This document shows, piece after piece, positions 25,482-36,535 of a stretch of 64,000 bases of DNA. Under the pieces are notes generated by a model, which saw nothing but the letters and a program-made list of their open reading frames with translations, was not told the origin of the DNA and ran no database searches. Both the position numbers and the translations under genes were made by a program. The stretch is from positions 314,792-378,791 of the forward strand of contig PYSS01000018.1 of NCBI GenBank assembly GCA_003049465.1, given 5' to 3'. Numbering within the stretch: position 1 is the stretch's first letter; each line of letters starts with the position of its first letter. The DNA is from Magnaporthiopsis rhizophila (lineage: Eukaryota > Ascomycota > Sordariomycetes > Magnaporthales > Magnaporthaceae).

Positions 25482-28021
25482 TCAGCGGCGCTCAGGACCG
25501 CACCGGGCGGTGCCGAGCAGCTTGTCGAGACCCGGCGCCACCCCGTCGGCGAGGCCAGCGAAGCCGCGGCCGGCGCACTCGCGCTCGCCGATCTCGACCA
25601 CGGCGGCGACGAGGTCATGCGCGATCTCGGGCGGCACGGCGCTGTCGCGGGCGTACTTTGGGTGCGCGGCCACGAAGTCGCGGATCCAGCGGGCCGCCGT
25701 GACGAGCTCGCCCGAGGCGCGGCGGCGGATCAGGTCCAGGTACGTGGCCAGGCGGCAGCGCGTGTCGACGTCGACGTTGACCGAGTCCAGGTAGCTCTCG
25801 ACGATGGGGATCAGGCCCGGGAAGGGAGGAGACTCGTCGTCGCCGTCGCCGTCGCCATCGTGGGACGACGCCGTGCCGTTGATGATCTCGTTGATGGTCA
25901 TGAGCCGGTACTCGTCCTCGACCGGGCCCGTCGGTGTTGGCGAGCGGCTAAATGGGTGCTGCGGCGTGGCCGTGCCCGAGGAGGCGGCGGTGCTGCCTCG
26001 GGGCGGAGCCGGGGCTCGGGTTGGGAAGGGGTCCTTGCGGAAGTAAAACTTGCGCTCCAGGACGGCGTCCCGGGCGTGGGCCGTCTCCATGTTCTCGTCG
26101 ACCCGGGCGATGGGGATGTAGAAGTTGAGATTGAAGGAGAGCACGGCGCGGGTGACGAGCACGATGAAGACGGCAAACGCCGCGTTCTCAAAGTCGGTTA
26201 TCTGGATCTCCATGGGCCTGAACTCGACGCGCCAGCCGATGCTGTTGTCAGCGGGCGGGGGCTTGAAGCGCATGTGCTGCCAGTTGGTCGACTGGATGTT
26301 CTCGAAATGGTCCGTCTTGCTCAAGTCGAGCTCGAGCAGGTCCTCAGCGAAGATGACGATCGGATCCCGGATGAAGAGGTGCGCAAAGTGCGTCGCCAGC
26401 CGGTCGTCCATGCCGCCCGCGATGAGCTGTGCCTTGATGTCCTCATCCACGACCAGGTCCGGGTCCATGTACTCGGGCCGCATCCGCGGGTCCGTCGAGA
26501 TGTAGGTCGAGTTGGACGCGTATCGTGACTTTGGTATCCTCCACCTGTCATTCTTCAGGGGCTGCCAAGAGCGAGGGAGCGGTGATTGTCAGTCGAATGA
26601 TGGCGATAGCGACGTTGATGATTATGAAATAGCGCTTACCTCTTCGCCCATCTCCTCCTTGGTCCGGTCATCGACGGCACGGCTGATCTGGTTCCACCTC
26701 ACATCCGTGTCGGCAAGGAAGCCTTTGTAAATCGGGGTGGCTGCCGTCAAGGCGAGCAGAATAGGGCACAGCGGGCTCAGCTGGTCGTACATGGTCCGAC
26801 CCTCGGTGATGTTCTTGGCCTGGAAGGTTATCTGGAGGCAGCAGCTGCCCATGCCGAAGGCCATGGCGTCCATGTGGATGAAGTTGTCTGGGGCGGCGCC
26901 GCCCGAGCGTACATCCTCGTCCTCGGGCCAGTTGTGCAAGTCACGGTTGACGGTAGGGTCCCGCCAGGGCCAGCTCGTCTTCTCATCGCGGAACACGGGC
27001 ACGTTAACCTGCACTTTGCGGCCGCGACGCGACCTGATATTGGCCGCCAATGTGGGGAAGCGGATATGCGGGTTTGCTATCTCGTCGGGCACAAACTGCG
27101 ACCGCAGCTTGGGGCCAGAGGGCGGGTAGTATGGATCGAGAAAGCCCCCTGGGCAGCCGAGCAGCGGGAAAGTGGTCAATGTGATGGGGTACTCGTCGGG
27201 CCGCATATGCTCCTTGGCGATAACGCGCCTGCGCCAGCGGTTTGTTGTGAGTGAGCAGCCAAGTTCAACTGAAAGCAGGCAGTCAAAGGACATCGCTTAC
27301 CTGCGCCTCATGTCGGGCTCGACGTTCAGCAGCTCCTTGAAGCCAATGCCCCATGGTTTCCCGGGCGTGGCTTCGAGCATAAAGCGGCCAAACTCGGGGT
27401 GAAAGACAGGCAATGGTTGGTCACTTTCGGCCATGACGGGTGTGAGCTAATGTCAGCCACCAGGCATAGCATAGGACACTCATGAGAATGACTAACTTGG
27501 AACAACTTGTCTCCTGTAGCGCGGGAACGCATCCCCCTTGAGCCGCCAGATTTGAATCAGCAGCTAGAGCCTCTAGGATGTCGGCCTGTCTCAGAGACAG
27601 CTTGACACCCGGTTCGTCCTTGGAGTAAACCACGACGAGGTATTCGACCTTGATAAGGACGTCAGCTTCTGTACTGGGCAAGAGAAAATGACCATAAAGG
27701 GCTAGCAAACCTCGTCGCCCCAGAGCAAGGCGTTTTTTTCCTTATGCTTTGCCTTATTCCATATTTCCAGGAGTTGCTGCACTCGGGTGGTCAGCGAGTG
27801 ACTATTTGTCACCTGGCAAGGGCGAATTAGCGGCAGCAAAATATACCTTGATACCCCATTGGCGCACTTGGTGGGCGTTCTTCTTGGCCTCTGGCCAGTC
27901 CAGGGCTGTCCCAAGGGCGCTTTCAAATGTGATTGCTGTGTAAGTGGAAGTGGTCCCTGAGGGTTTTTTTTGTTCTTCGACTCGAAAACAGAATGACGAG
28001 GAGAACTTACAGGAGACCCAT
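25482..28021 (-). CDS. GCS1: Glutamate-cysteine ligase (gamma-glutamylcysteine synthetase)
   Basis: Catalyses the ATP-dependent joining of L-glutamate and L-cysteine, the first and limiting step of glutathione synthesis, in the cytosol. Seven exons on the minus strand: 28,011-28,021, 27,847-27,919, 27,711-27,776, 27,497-27,648, 27,301-27,423, 26,640-27,228 and 25,482-26,561. All phases agree; the protein is 697 residues, usual for fungi. The first exon is only 11 nt and supplies MGLL; the rest of the motif reads ALGTALDWPEAKK. Family blocks seen: LLWGDEVEYLV (about 47-57), FHPEFGRFMLEATPGKPWG, IAKEHMRPDEYPITLTTFP (about 145), FPTLAANIRSRRGRK, and PLKNDRWRIPKSRY (339-352). A Pro/Ser/Thr-rich insert with GTATPQHPFSRSPTPTG lies near the C-terminus. 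The junction of exons 4 and 5 (donor GTTAGT, acceptor AAAG) is the least certain. SPT16 is transcribed divergently. Confidence 0.93.
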
Positions 28022-29769
28022 GACTGAGATGGTGCGATCGACGACCTCGGCCCGTACGGGAGGCTAGCAGGGCTGCAGCCGTTTTTGTGTAACGCGGGGC
28101 AGCCTCTCGGAGCTTTGCCGTCGTTGCTTGGCTTTTCTTGGTTGGGGATAGGTGCCGGTGCCGGCCAGCTAGCGGATGTTGCAGGAGGTGGACAGGCCAA
28201 TGAGCGAATATGACGATCTCCTGCTGTCAGCGATCAAAGACCGGCTGCGGCGCGCAGATGGAGTCCAACAACGACCAGACTTGACGCCGGATAGTGATCT
28301 ATTCTCAAAACCCCGAAGATCCGAGACGGAGCCTGCGCGAGTTCTGGCCTGGCTCCCAATTCCGGGGCTTCGTTCGGCAAGTCCAGCTATGTATAGTAGA
28401 TACAGTCAGCCCCCAGTCAGGCTCGCTCACCCCGCCAGCAGCACGACTTCCGGATCGGGGAGGTGTTAGGCGGGACAATTCACAATAAAAACCACCGATA
28501 GGCTGTAAAACCCCACGCTTTCTCCCACGTTTGTGCCCACGTTCGTGCCCACGTTTTGCTTGTCGGATCAAGAGCGGCGCGCAACTGTCGTCGAATCAGA
28601 GGCCTCGTGTGTTGTTGCTTGTAGCTCCGGTCGATTCCGTCATCACATGAACGCAGTTTCTTGCGTCTCGTGACTGGCCGAATCCAAACGGCTCCGACTG
28701 GATACGCTCTCAGCGGAAGGACGGGCGGAACAAAGTCGGTCGGCGCTTTCTGGACAACATCCTCTCGGGCGGACAAGAAAAAGTCATGGAGGGGAAGGGG
28801 AAAACTCGGTTTAAATGGGCAAGGTCATCCCGCTCCGACAGACGCCGACTCGCGTGCGATGCCTGGTGGGGCTTTAGCCGGACTCAAAGACAGCATGGAA
28901 AGGCACGCTCACGCAGACCGACTTGGACGATTATTAATTCCAGGTCCGAGGCCGCCATCAGCCCAAGTCCCGGTCTGCACATGTATTATTCATAGCACGC
29001 ATGGCCTTGCGGAAACGGCGGCGCTGGCGGTGCCATCGGAAATGGGCAGTCTTGCTATCTGCAGCCACTCAGGTAGGCTGACCTCGCCAAGAGGCAGGTC
29101 GAGGGAGAGCTCAGTGCGCCCTATTGCTTGTAATGACCTGGAGTTGTGCTTGCTGATCAATCCGTATTTGCGGCATTATCCGGTTTGGCCGCATTCCGCC
29201 TTCCATGTCATAGCGATGACCGCTTTCATGCGGGGCCGTTGGAAGTCGTGCTTTCAAGTTGCGCGTTGGTTCCGAGTCCATGCCTGCATGTCGGTGAAAT
29301 GGAGGTACCTAACACCTGCCGGTGTTTTCTTAGGGATATGTTTATCGGGGAGAAGCATGGCGGAGGCTTCAAGGATAGAACAATACAAACGGGAAGAAGT
29401 AAAAGAGGGAAGTGACAGAATCATCGGGTCATGAGTCCCAACAGCCGACTGCTTTAATTAGGTCTTCCCTACGTGTCCCAATGTGCAGCTCATGCATGCC
29501 CAGTGACGAACTGCTCCAATTCCTGATTTCTGCCTCAGGCTCACAATCCTTAGGAGTCAGCCTCACTAGCGGCCCCATCAGAACGCACAGACCATGCAAA
29601 CCAAATTGACTGCCGCAGCAACGCGTGACGTGACGCGAAGAGGAGCTATAGAGTCGATTTTGCCAGGCCAAAAATCAAAGTCGACTTCTGGTTCCTGATA
29701 CACCAGCTTCCCGCCTCGTCGCCGGTCGCGTCTGCCATCCGTCGCATCACCACTCGCGCGATCGCAATC
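28022..29769. other. Divergent promoter region between GCL and SPT16
   Basis: The 1.75 kb between the two divergent start codons contains no supported gene. It holds a phased CCCACG array (28,512-28,555, listed separately) and otherwise mixed sequence. Open frames here lack protein-like composition. Confidence 0.6.
28512..28555. promoter_or_regulatory. Four CCCACG motifs at 12-nt spacing upstream of GCL
   Basis: CCCACG occurs at 28,512, 28,524, 28,536 and 28,548, an exact 12-nt period. The last three extend to CCCACGTT with a GTG or similar spacer. The array lies about 490 bp upstream of the GCL start and 1.2 kb upstream of SPT16. CACGT cores are typical of bHLH-type sites, but the factor is unknown. 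It may be a small tandem repeat with no role. Confidence 0.4.
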
Positions 29770-32700
29770 ATGGCGGAAATCAAAATCGACGGCAAACTCT
29801 TCCAGGAGCGAGTCTCCCACTTCATCAATGCCTGGAAGTCGGACAAGCGATCGGGCGACGCGCTCTTCGGAGGCGTCTCATCCATCCTCATCATGATGGG
29901 GAGGGTTGAGGAGAGCCCCGAGTATCACAAGAATAATGCGATGCATGTCAGTATTCCACGCCTAGCATCGGTCCTGCGCCCGCTGTTGCGACTTTTTGAA
30001 TGCTAACTTGGCGACCTCGGTGCAGTTCTGGCTGCTTGGCTACGAGTTCCCGACGACGCTCATGCTCTTCACAATCGACACGCTGTACATCCTCACGACC
30101 GCCAAGAAAGGTGCGCACATCGCAATAACCTCTCGGCGACACGCCCTGCCCGAAAAGATCATCCTACTGACTTTGCTCCAGCGAAACACCTCGACCAGAT
30201 CAAAGGCGGCAGGTTTCCCGTCGAGGTCCTTGTCCGAGGAAAGGATGCAGCTGAGAACACAAAGGCGTTCGTCAAGATTACTGACGCCATCAAGGAGGCC
30301 GGCGTGAGTCACACCCTGGAGCCCTCCTTCAGATGCACACGCGCGGGGCTGTCTGGCTAACTACTTTGAATATTATGGAATATGCAGAACAAGATCGGCG
30401 TGCTCACCAAGGACACAGCAAAAGGCCCGTTTGTTGACGAGTGGAAGAAGATCTTTGCCGAGAACTGCAAGGATGTGGAGGAGTCCGACATAGCCCAGGC
30501 TCTCTCTGCCGCCGCCTTCGCGACCAAGGATGAGGCAGAGCTGAGGGCGATGCGCACATCTTCCAAGGCGTGCGTCGCCCTGATGCATCCGTTCTTCCTC
30601 GACGAGATGTCGGCCATCCTCGACCAGGAGAAGAAGGTCAAGCACAGCGCTTTGGCCGAGAAGGTCGAGAAGAAGCTCGACGACGACAAGTGGTGGAAGA
30701 CGGTGACCTTGCCTAACAAGCAGAAGCTGCCGGGCGACTTTGATCCAGAACAACTCGACTGGATCCTGGGGCCCAACGTGCAGAGCGGCGGCAAGTACGA
30801 TCTTCGATGGGCAACGGAGCCGAACAACGATAACCTCCACCCGGGCATCATCATTTCTGCCTTGGGCCTGCGGTACAGGTCATACTGCTCGTCCATCGCA
30901 CGAACGTTCCTGGTCGACCCGAACAAGTCGCAAGAGTCCAACTACAAACTCCTGCACGCGACCCATCAGCTGATCCTTAAGGAGATCCGTGACGGCGCCG
31001 TCGTAAAAGAGGTTTACCAGAAGGCCCTCGCTTACGTGAAGAGCAAGAAGCCCGAGCTCGAAAAGCACTTTCTCAAGAATATCGGCTGCGGGATCGGCCT
31101 CGAGCACCGCGACCCGACCATGATCCTGAACGCAAAGAACCCGCGCTCTCTCAAGGACGGCATGACGCTTTGCATCACCTCTGGCTTCTCCGACATCGAG
31201 AACCCGACGCCACAGGACAAGAACAGCAAGGTCTACTCGCTGGTCATAATCGACACCGTGCGCGTCACCACTGGCGAGCCCGTGGTCTTCACTGGCGACG
31301 CCCCGACCGATGCAGACGCCAGCTCTTTCTTCTTCAAGGACGAGGAGACACAGCCGGCACCCAAGAAGGAGAAGAAGGAAGCCCGCGTGGGCGCGGTCGC
31401 CACCAAGAACATCACAAGCACCCGTCTCCGCTCTGAGCGTAGCACGCAAGTGGACGAGGATGCCGAGAAGCGGAGGCGAGAGCACCAGAAGGAGCTCGCT
31501 ATGAAGAAACAGAAGGAGGGCTTGGCCAGGTTCGCCGAGTCGACCAATGACCAGAATGGAACCGAGGTGAAGAAGTTCAAGCGCTTCGAGTCGTACAAGA
31601 GGGACAACCAGCTCCCCCCTAAGATCCGCGACCTCTCTATTGTCGTCGACCAGAAGAACGCCACCGTCATTGTGCCCGTCATGGGTCGGGCGGTGCCCTT
31701 CCACATCCACACCATCAAGAACGCCAGCAAAAGCGACGAGGGCGAGTGGTCCTTCCTCCGCATCAACTTCCTCTCACCCGGCCAGGGTGTAGGCAGGAAG
31801 GATGACCAGCCTTTCGAGGACGCCACGGCACACTTTGTGCGCAGTCTGACGTTCCGATCCCTGGATGGTGACCGCTACACCGAGATCGCCAACCAGATCG
31901 CCAATATGAAGAAGGAATCGGCAAAGAAGGAGCAAGAAAAGAAGGACATGGAGGATGTCGTCGAGCAGGAGAAGCTGGTCGAGATTCGAAGTAAGTCTTG
32001 GGCGCTGAGATGCTCACACACTACACCCCTCACTCAAACCAACGATGTTGTGGCTAACCGCGGCGAACCCCATTTCCAGATCGTCGCCCGGCCGTTTTGG
32101 ACAACGTCTTCATCCGCCCTGCGATGGAGGGAAAACGTGTCCCTGGCAAGGTCGAGATCCACCAAAACGGTATCCGTTACCAGTCACCCCTGGCCGCCCA
32201 GCAGAGGGTCGATATTCTCTTCTCCAACGTCCGGCACTTGTTCTTCCAGCCCTGCCAGCACGAACTCATCGTCATCATCCACATTCATCTCAAGGATCCC
32301 ATCCTTATCGGGAACAAGAAGAAGACCAAGGATGTGCAGTTCTACCGCGAAGCGACCGACATCCAGTTCGACGAGACTGGAAACCGCAAGCGCAAGTACC
32401 GGTACGGTGATGAGGACGAGTTCGAGGCGGAGCAGGAGGAGCGTCGCCGCCGTGCCGACCTCGATCGACTTTTCAAGGCCTTCGCCGAGAAGATCGCCGA
32501 GGCGGGCCGTTCGGAGAACATCGAGGTCGATATGCCGCTGCGCGAGCTCGGCTTCAACGGTGTCCCGTTCCGCAGCAACGTTTACATCCAGCCCACTACC
32601 GAATGCCTCATCCAGATTACCGAGCCGCCCTTCTTGGTAGTCACTCTGGAAGACATCGAGGTTGCCCATCTGGAGCGTGTCCAATTCGGCCTCAAGAATT

Positions 32701-33191
32701 TTGATCTTGTCTTTGTTTTCAAGGATTTCACTCGCGCGCCGACACACGTCAACACAATTCCCGTCGAGTCTCTGGAAGATGTCAAGGAGTTCCTGGATCA
32801 GTCGGATATAGCCTATACCGAGGGCCCACTGAACCTCAACTGGCCTACCATCATGAAGACGGTGACGTCTGACACGCACCAGTTCTTTGTCGATGGCGGC
32901 TGGTCGTTCCTCCAGGCGGATTCGGACGACGAGGACAACGACGACGAGGACGACCAGGAGAGCGCCTTTGAGATCAGCGAGTCAGAACTTGAGGAGGCCT
33001 CGGAGAGTAGTGAAGAGGACTCCGAGTATGACTCCAACGCATCTGACGACGCAAGCGAGGAGGGCAGTGATGAAGACGAAGAAGAGGGAGAGAGTTGGGA
33101 CGAGCTCGAGCGCAAGGCCAAGAGGAAAGACCGCGAGAGCGGGCTCGATGACGAGGAGGATCGGGGAAAGAAGAAGCAGCGCAAGCGCTAG
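29770..33191 (+). CDS. SPT16: FACT complex subunit SPT16 (histone chaperone)
   Basis: Large subunit of FACT, which with POB3 loosens and rebuilds nucleosomes during transcription and replication in the nucleus. Five exons: 29,770-29,946, 30,026-30,110, 30,182-30,303, 30,388-31,990 and 32,080-33,191, giving 1,032 residues, the usual fungal length. Phases agree; donors are GTCAGT, GTGCGC, GTGAGT and GTAAGT. Domains by position: N-terminal lobe (1 to about 170) and a peptidase-M24-like, catalytically dead domain (about 180-430) with GCGIGLEHRD. A charged linker (about 440-525) is followed by the middle domain from FESYKRDNQLPP (about 528). A PH/Rtt106-like region begins near VLDNVFIRPAMEGKRVPGK (about 665). 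The acidic histone-binding tail of Asp/Glu/Ser runs from about 943 to near the end, closing with a basic KKKQRKR. The protein is intact. Confidence 0.96.
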
Positions 33192-35047
33192 ATCCAACGC
33201 CTTACCCTGTGACAAGCGGCGTTCTGGCCAGTCGTGATGGGGAGTACGGGCCGGGTGTGAACTTGACGGGAAGAATCCACGTGTCGCCGCGGTGTAATAT
33301 CAGGGTTTGTAGCGACGTTCCCAAACGGGCTCCCAGAAGGAGCGAGGGGGTGTAGAGTTTCTTGTTGGTGCGAGCATATGGCGACCGCGCAGGCCTTTTC
33401 TTGACCCTTTGGCTCACGCCATATTTATTCTTGGGAACCCGAAAGGCTAATGAGATTTTCCGGAACCGAAAAATGGAGTTATGTATTGTAGTCTATAGTC
33501 TTTTTCAGTTGAATCTGGCGGAAATCGCGATGCTAAAATGCGCAAGCACCAGCGGAGCGGCCCCGAGCGCACCGAGAGTCTTTGCTTGGAAGAAAAAAGG
33601 AGCAAGGGGCGGGAACATGTCTTGGTATAATGCCAAAGATTTTGTTTCTATTCTGTTGTAAATGAAATGGGTGTTGAAATCCATATGCTCGTGCTGCCTT
33701 GGTTTCCCCTGGAGGAGTCACCTAGCGTCTATATCATGTCAAGCCGCGTTCCTTGGTCGCACACCCCTACAACTGCTGATCGTGCAGCACGCCCGTCTCG
33801 TCGGCCACGGCGCTCTGGGAGCGGTGCAGCACGACCAAGGGCATCCAGCATCGCGAGCCCGTCCCGCTATGCCGCCGTTCCTCCTCTCCCTCGGCTCGAA
33901 TTGCAAATAAATAAAAAAATGAAAAAGCAAAAAGCTCACTCGACTGCCCTTCGAGGGGAGCCGAGTTACGAAAACCCCATTTTTGGGGGGTTTACTTCGG
34001 CAGCTCTAAAGTCGAGTTGCCGTCAACGGACGGATTCGAATCAGCGAGCTTGGGGTTTTCTTGGCCCTCACCCGTGGAAGAAGGTTGTGGTATTTTAATA
34101 CAACGGTTGTACCCGTTCAACCACCCAGTTTGCTGCTGTGAGCTGTTGATAATCCGATCACAGTCCGGGTATATAAGGACGAGTGGACGCAGTGAGCGAG
34201 CAGTGTGCAGTGTGCAGTGTGCAGTGTGCCTATGCCGAATGCGCGAGGCGCTTGCGGAGCCGGATTCGATAGTCTGAATATTGTATTTATTTATTTATTT
34301 TTTTTTATTTTTTAGTTCGCGCTGGCTCCCCGCTCGCCGTCTTCCTTTATTTCCCATGCGTAGATCCTGACTGACCATGATGTTTTGCTGCTGCCCTGGG
34401 GCGCTGGTCTTGTTCAAGGCCTTGCTATGGCTGCTGTTGGGCTGGCTGGGCTGGGTTCTGGCGTAGACGATTATGGTAGTGGTAGATATGGCGGATCTTG
34501 TACATACAAGTGGTGGATCTGTTGGTTCTGGGAATGGTATTTCTGATGGTTTGACCCCCAGGCTGCGGATGCGGCTCCGTGACCCAGGGCCCGGTGCGAG
34601 TCCGCTGCCGGCCGTGCCGGCGGAAACATCGAACTCCTGGCACGGCGGCCTGGCCCAGTGGCCGGCTGGACACCGCGGAGGCTACCTGGGCAACTGTTGA
34701 AGATAGCAAAAACGTCGGCGGACGGCGACGGTGACGGCAGTCCACTGGGTGGTGTGTGTTGGAACAGGACGCATCCTCCGGATGGAGGAGCGGCTCTGTC
34801 GTGAGCGCAAGGTTGACATAGGCGCAGCTTGGTCGTGACTCCTCACCTTTATTACGGATTAGACAGTGCAGTCGAGAGGGAAGGAGTAGCTAGGAAATGC
34901 CACCACTGCCAGGACTCTTATTCGTAGAGGGAACATGTTGCAAATCAGACAGCCGATCGTCTATATCCTCCTGTTCATATTTAACTCTTCTGGCGGTACC
35001 TGCAACCAAATCTTAACCCATACAGAGAGCCACCCAGCCTTCATCAA
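33192..35047. other. Intergenic region downstream of SPT16
   Basis: Contains the SPT16 3' flank, copy 2 of the inverted structured repeat (33,927-34,178) and a short run of TGTGCAG-like direct repeats near 34,202-34,230. No supported gene is seen; the stretch 34,400-34,900 has frames without protein-like features. Confidence 0.55.
33927..34178 (-). repeat. Structured 252-bp repeat with Pol III-like boxes, copy 2, inverted
   Basis: Reverse-complement copy of 23,885-24,140 with few differences, pointing toward copy 1 so that the pair encloses the GCL-SPT16 genes. In minus-strand reading it has TATATA-like sequence (34,171-34,178), A-box-like TGGTTGAACGGG, B-box-like GATTCGAATCC, the two 3' hairpins and TTTTT. 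Differences from copy 1 often keep pairing: in the 3' hairpin an A-U becomes G-U, and in the middle hairpin U-G and G-U become U-A and A-U. Such changes suggest selection on RNA structure, but with two copies this is only suggestive. Confidence 0.6.
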
Positions 35048-35875
35048 CTACCAGTCGCAGCTTCTCGCAAGAAGCTCCGCCAGCTTCTCAAGCCAGACCC
35101 GGTCGACGTCGTCGAAGCCGTCGGGCGAGGTGCAGTCAACGTCTATGATGGCCACCACCTTGCCGCTGCTGCCGTCCTCCGGGACGACGACGATGGGCAC
35201 GACCACCTCGCTCCGGCTCTCCGAGTCGCAGGCGATGTGGCCGGGGAAGGCGTCGACGTCGGGCACCAGCTGCGTGACCCGGGTCTCGGCGGCGGCGCCA
35301 CACACGCCGCGGCCAAAGGCGATGGTCTGGCAGGCCACCTTGCCCTGGAACGGGCCGAGGATCAGCTGCGGGCGGCCGCCCGGGCCCGGCCTGGGGTCCA
35401 GGGTGTAGAAGCCGGCCCAGTTGACATCGCTGCTCGGGGCCGGGAGGGACTTGTAGGCGTGCCATAGGAGAGCAGCGGCGTTGGAGAGGTTGCTGGATCA
35501 TGTGACGGGTTTCACGTGAGTAACCGGCACGGTCTGGTCAGAGATGAAGGAGTGGCGCCGTTCGGCTTCTCTCTCGTCTTACCAGACCTGCGTTGCGGTT
35601 GGGTGATGGTGAGCATGGTGACCAGAATACAGGAACGAAACAGCCTTCTTACCCAGTTCCTCTGACCGTCGAATAGGGCCTCGGCCTGCTGCAGGACTTG
35701 TCGGTAAGCCTCGTCCTTGGTGACCCCTGGGACAAAGTTTGAGGCGTCGGCGTGGACCTGTTTTTGGTTACTTTGTGCTTTATAAGAGGAGTCGTCCTAG
35801 TTACGCCTGCATATGCAGACGCAACTGGGGGCTGTGCATGCAAACCAAGGGAAGGGCTTTGCAGGGTCTGACCAT
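35048..35875 (-). CDS. Free methionine-(R)-sulfoxide reductase, GAF domain
   Basis: Reduces free L-methionine (R)-sulfoxide to methionine with thioredoxin, an antioxidant enzyme (yeast YKL069W family). Proposed minus-strand exons: 35,873-35,875 (ATG only, uncertain), 35,653-35,757, 35,583-35,587 and 35,048-35,492. The third exon is just 5 nt (GTCTG) and is needed to join QRNW to NLSNAAALLWHAYKSLPAP in frame, giving WVCNLS. It has a good acceptor (CGCAG) and donor (GTAAGA). The product is about 185 residues, close to the yeast protein. Catalytic cysteines are all present: C92 in VACQTIAFG, C102 in GRGVCG, C126 in GHIACDSESRSE. The first exon is a guess: its donor GTCAGA is weak and other starts further upstream are possible. 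Confidence 0.88.
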
Positions 35876-36535
35876 CTTTTTAGCGGGGTCTTTTGCTCCC
35901 TTTTTTGATAATCTTTTGGAGGTTTGCCTGGTGGGATTCCAAAGCTGTCGAGACTGGGAAATATCGGCTGTCGGTATCAAATTTCTTCCTTGCCCTATCT
36001 CAGCTACGACAGCTTGAGGCCCTCTAAGTGGAGAACACACACTTGGGATGCTTCGTAGCCTGATGTACTATGCTGAATCCGACCCCACCCACACTTGTCG
36101 GAGCCAAGTCCCTGACCATCCAGCCAATAAAATCGCCCATCTCCGAGTGCGAGACACTGGCGCACAGATGCGAGTTAAGAGTAGAAGGCTTGTGACACAG
36201 GCACCACGTACAGGAAACCATGGCGCCGCCTTGGTCGTCCGGTTTTAACACAAAGCCCGACTTGCTAGCTATCCGAGGTGGAGGGGCAGCATGTTGGTGG
36301 TGGCAGAATGGGACGATTGAGCTCTTTTGGAGGGAGGGAACATGCTGCTCCTACAGGCGACCGTGCGGGTCAGCGGCGTAATGAATCCAGCGAACCCCAT
36401 CTACGGACCGGTCCTGAGCACATGCGCCATATAACTAAAAAGGTGCCGAGTGTCTCAATACAACACTGTCCCTTGCTCCTCCTCCTGACAAAAACAACAC
36501 ACAGCCCGTTGTAAAAACCAGATCCTCCGGTTCAG
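35876..36535. other. Intergenic region between the fRMsr and DLH genes
   Basis: Shared divergent upstream region of the methionine-sulfoxide reductase and dienelactone-hydrolase genes. No gene or clear element is seen. Confidence 0.5.

Noticed and set aside
25617..26528. 303-residue plus-strand frame over glutamate-cysteine ligase
   Set aside because: Shadow of the minus-strand gene; Val/Arg/Asp-rich, with no independent features.
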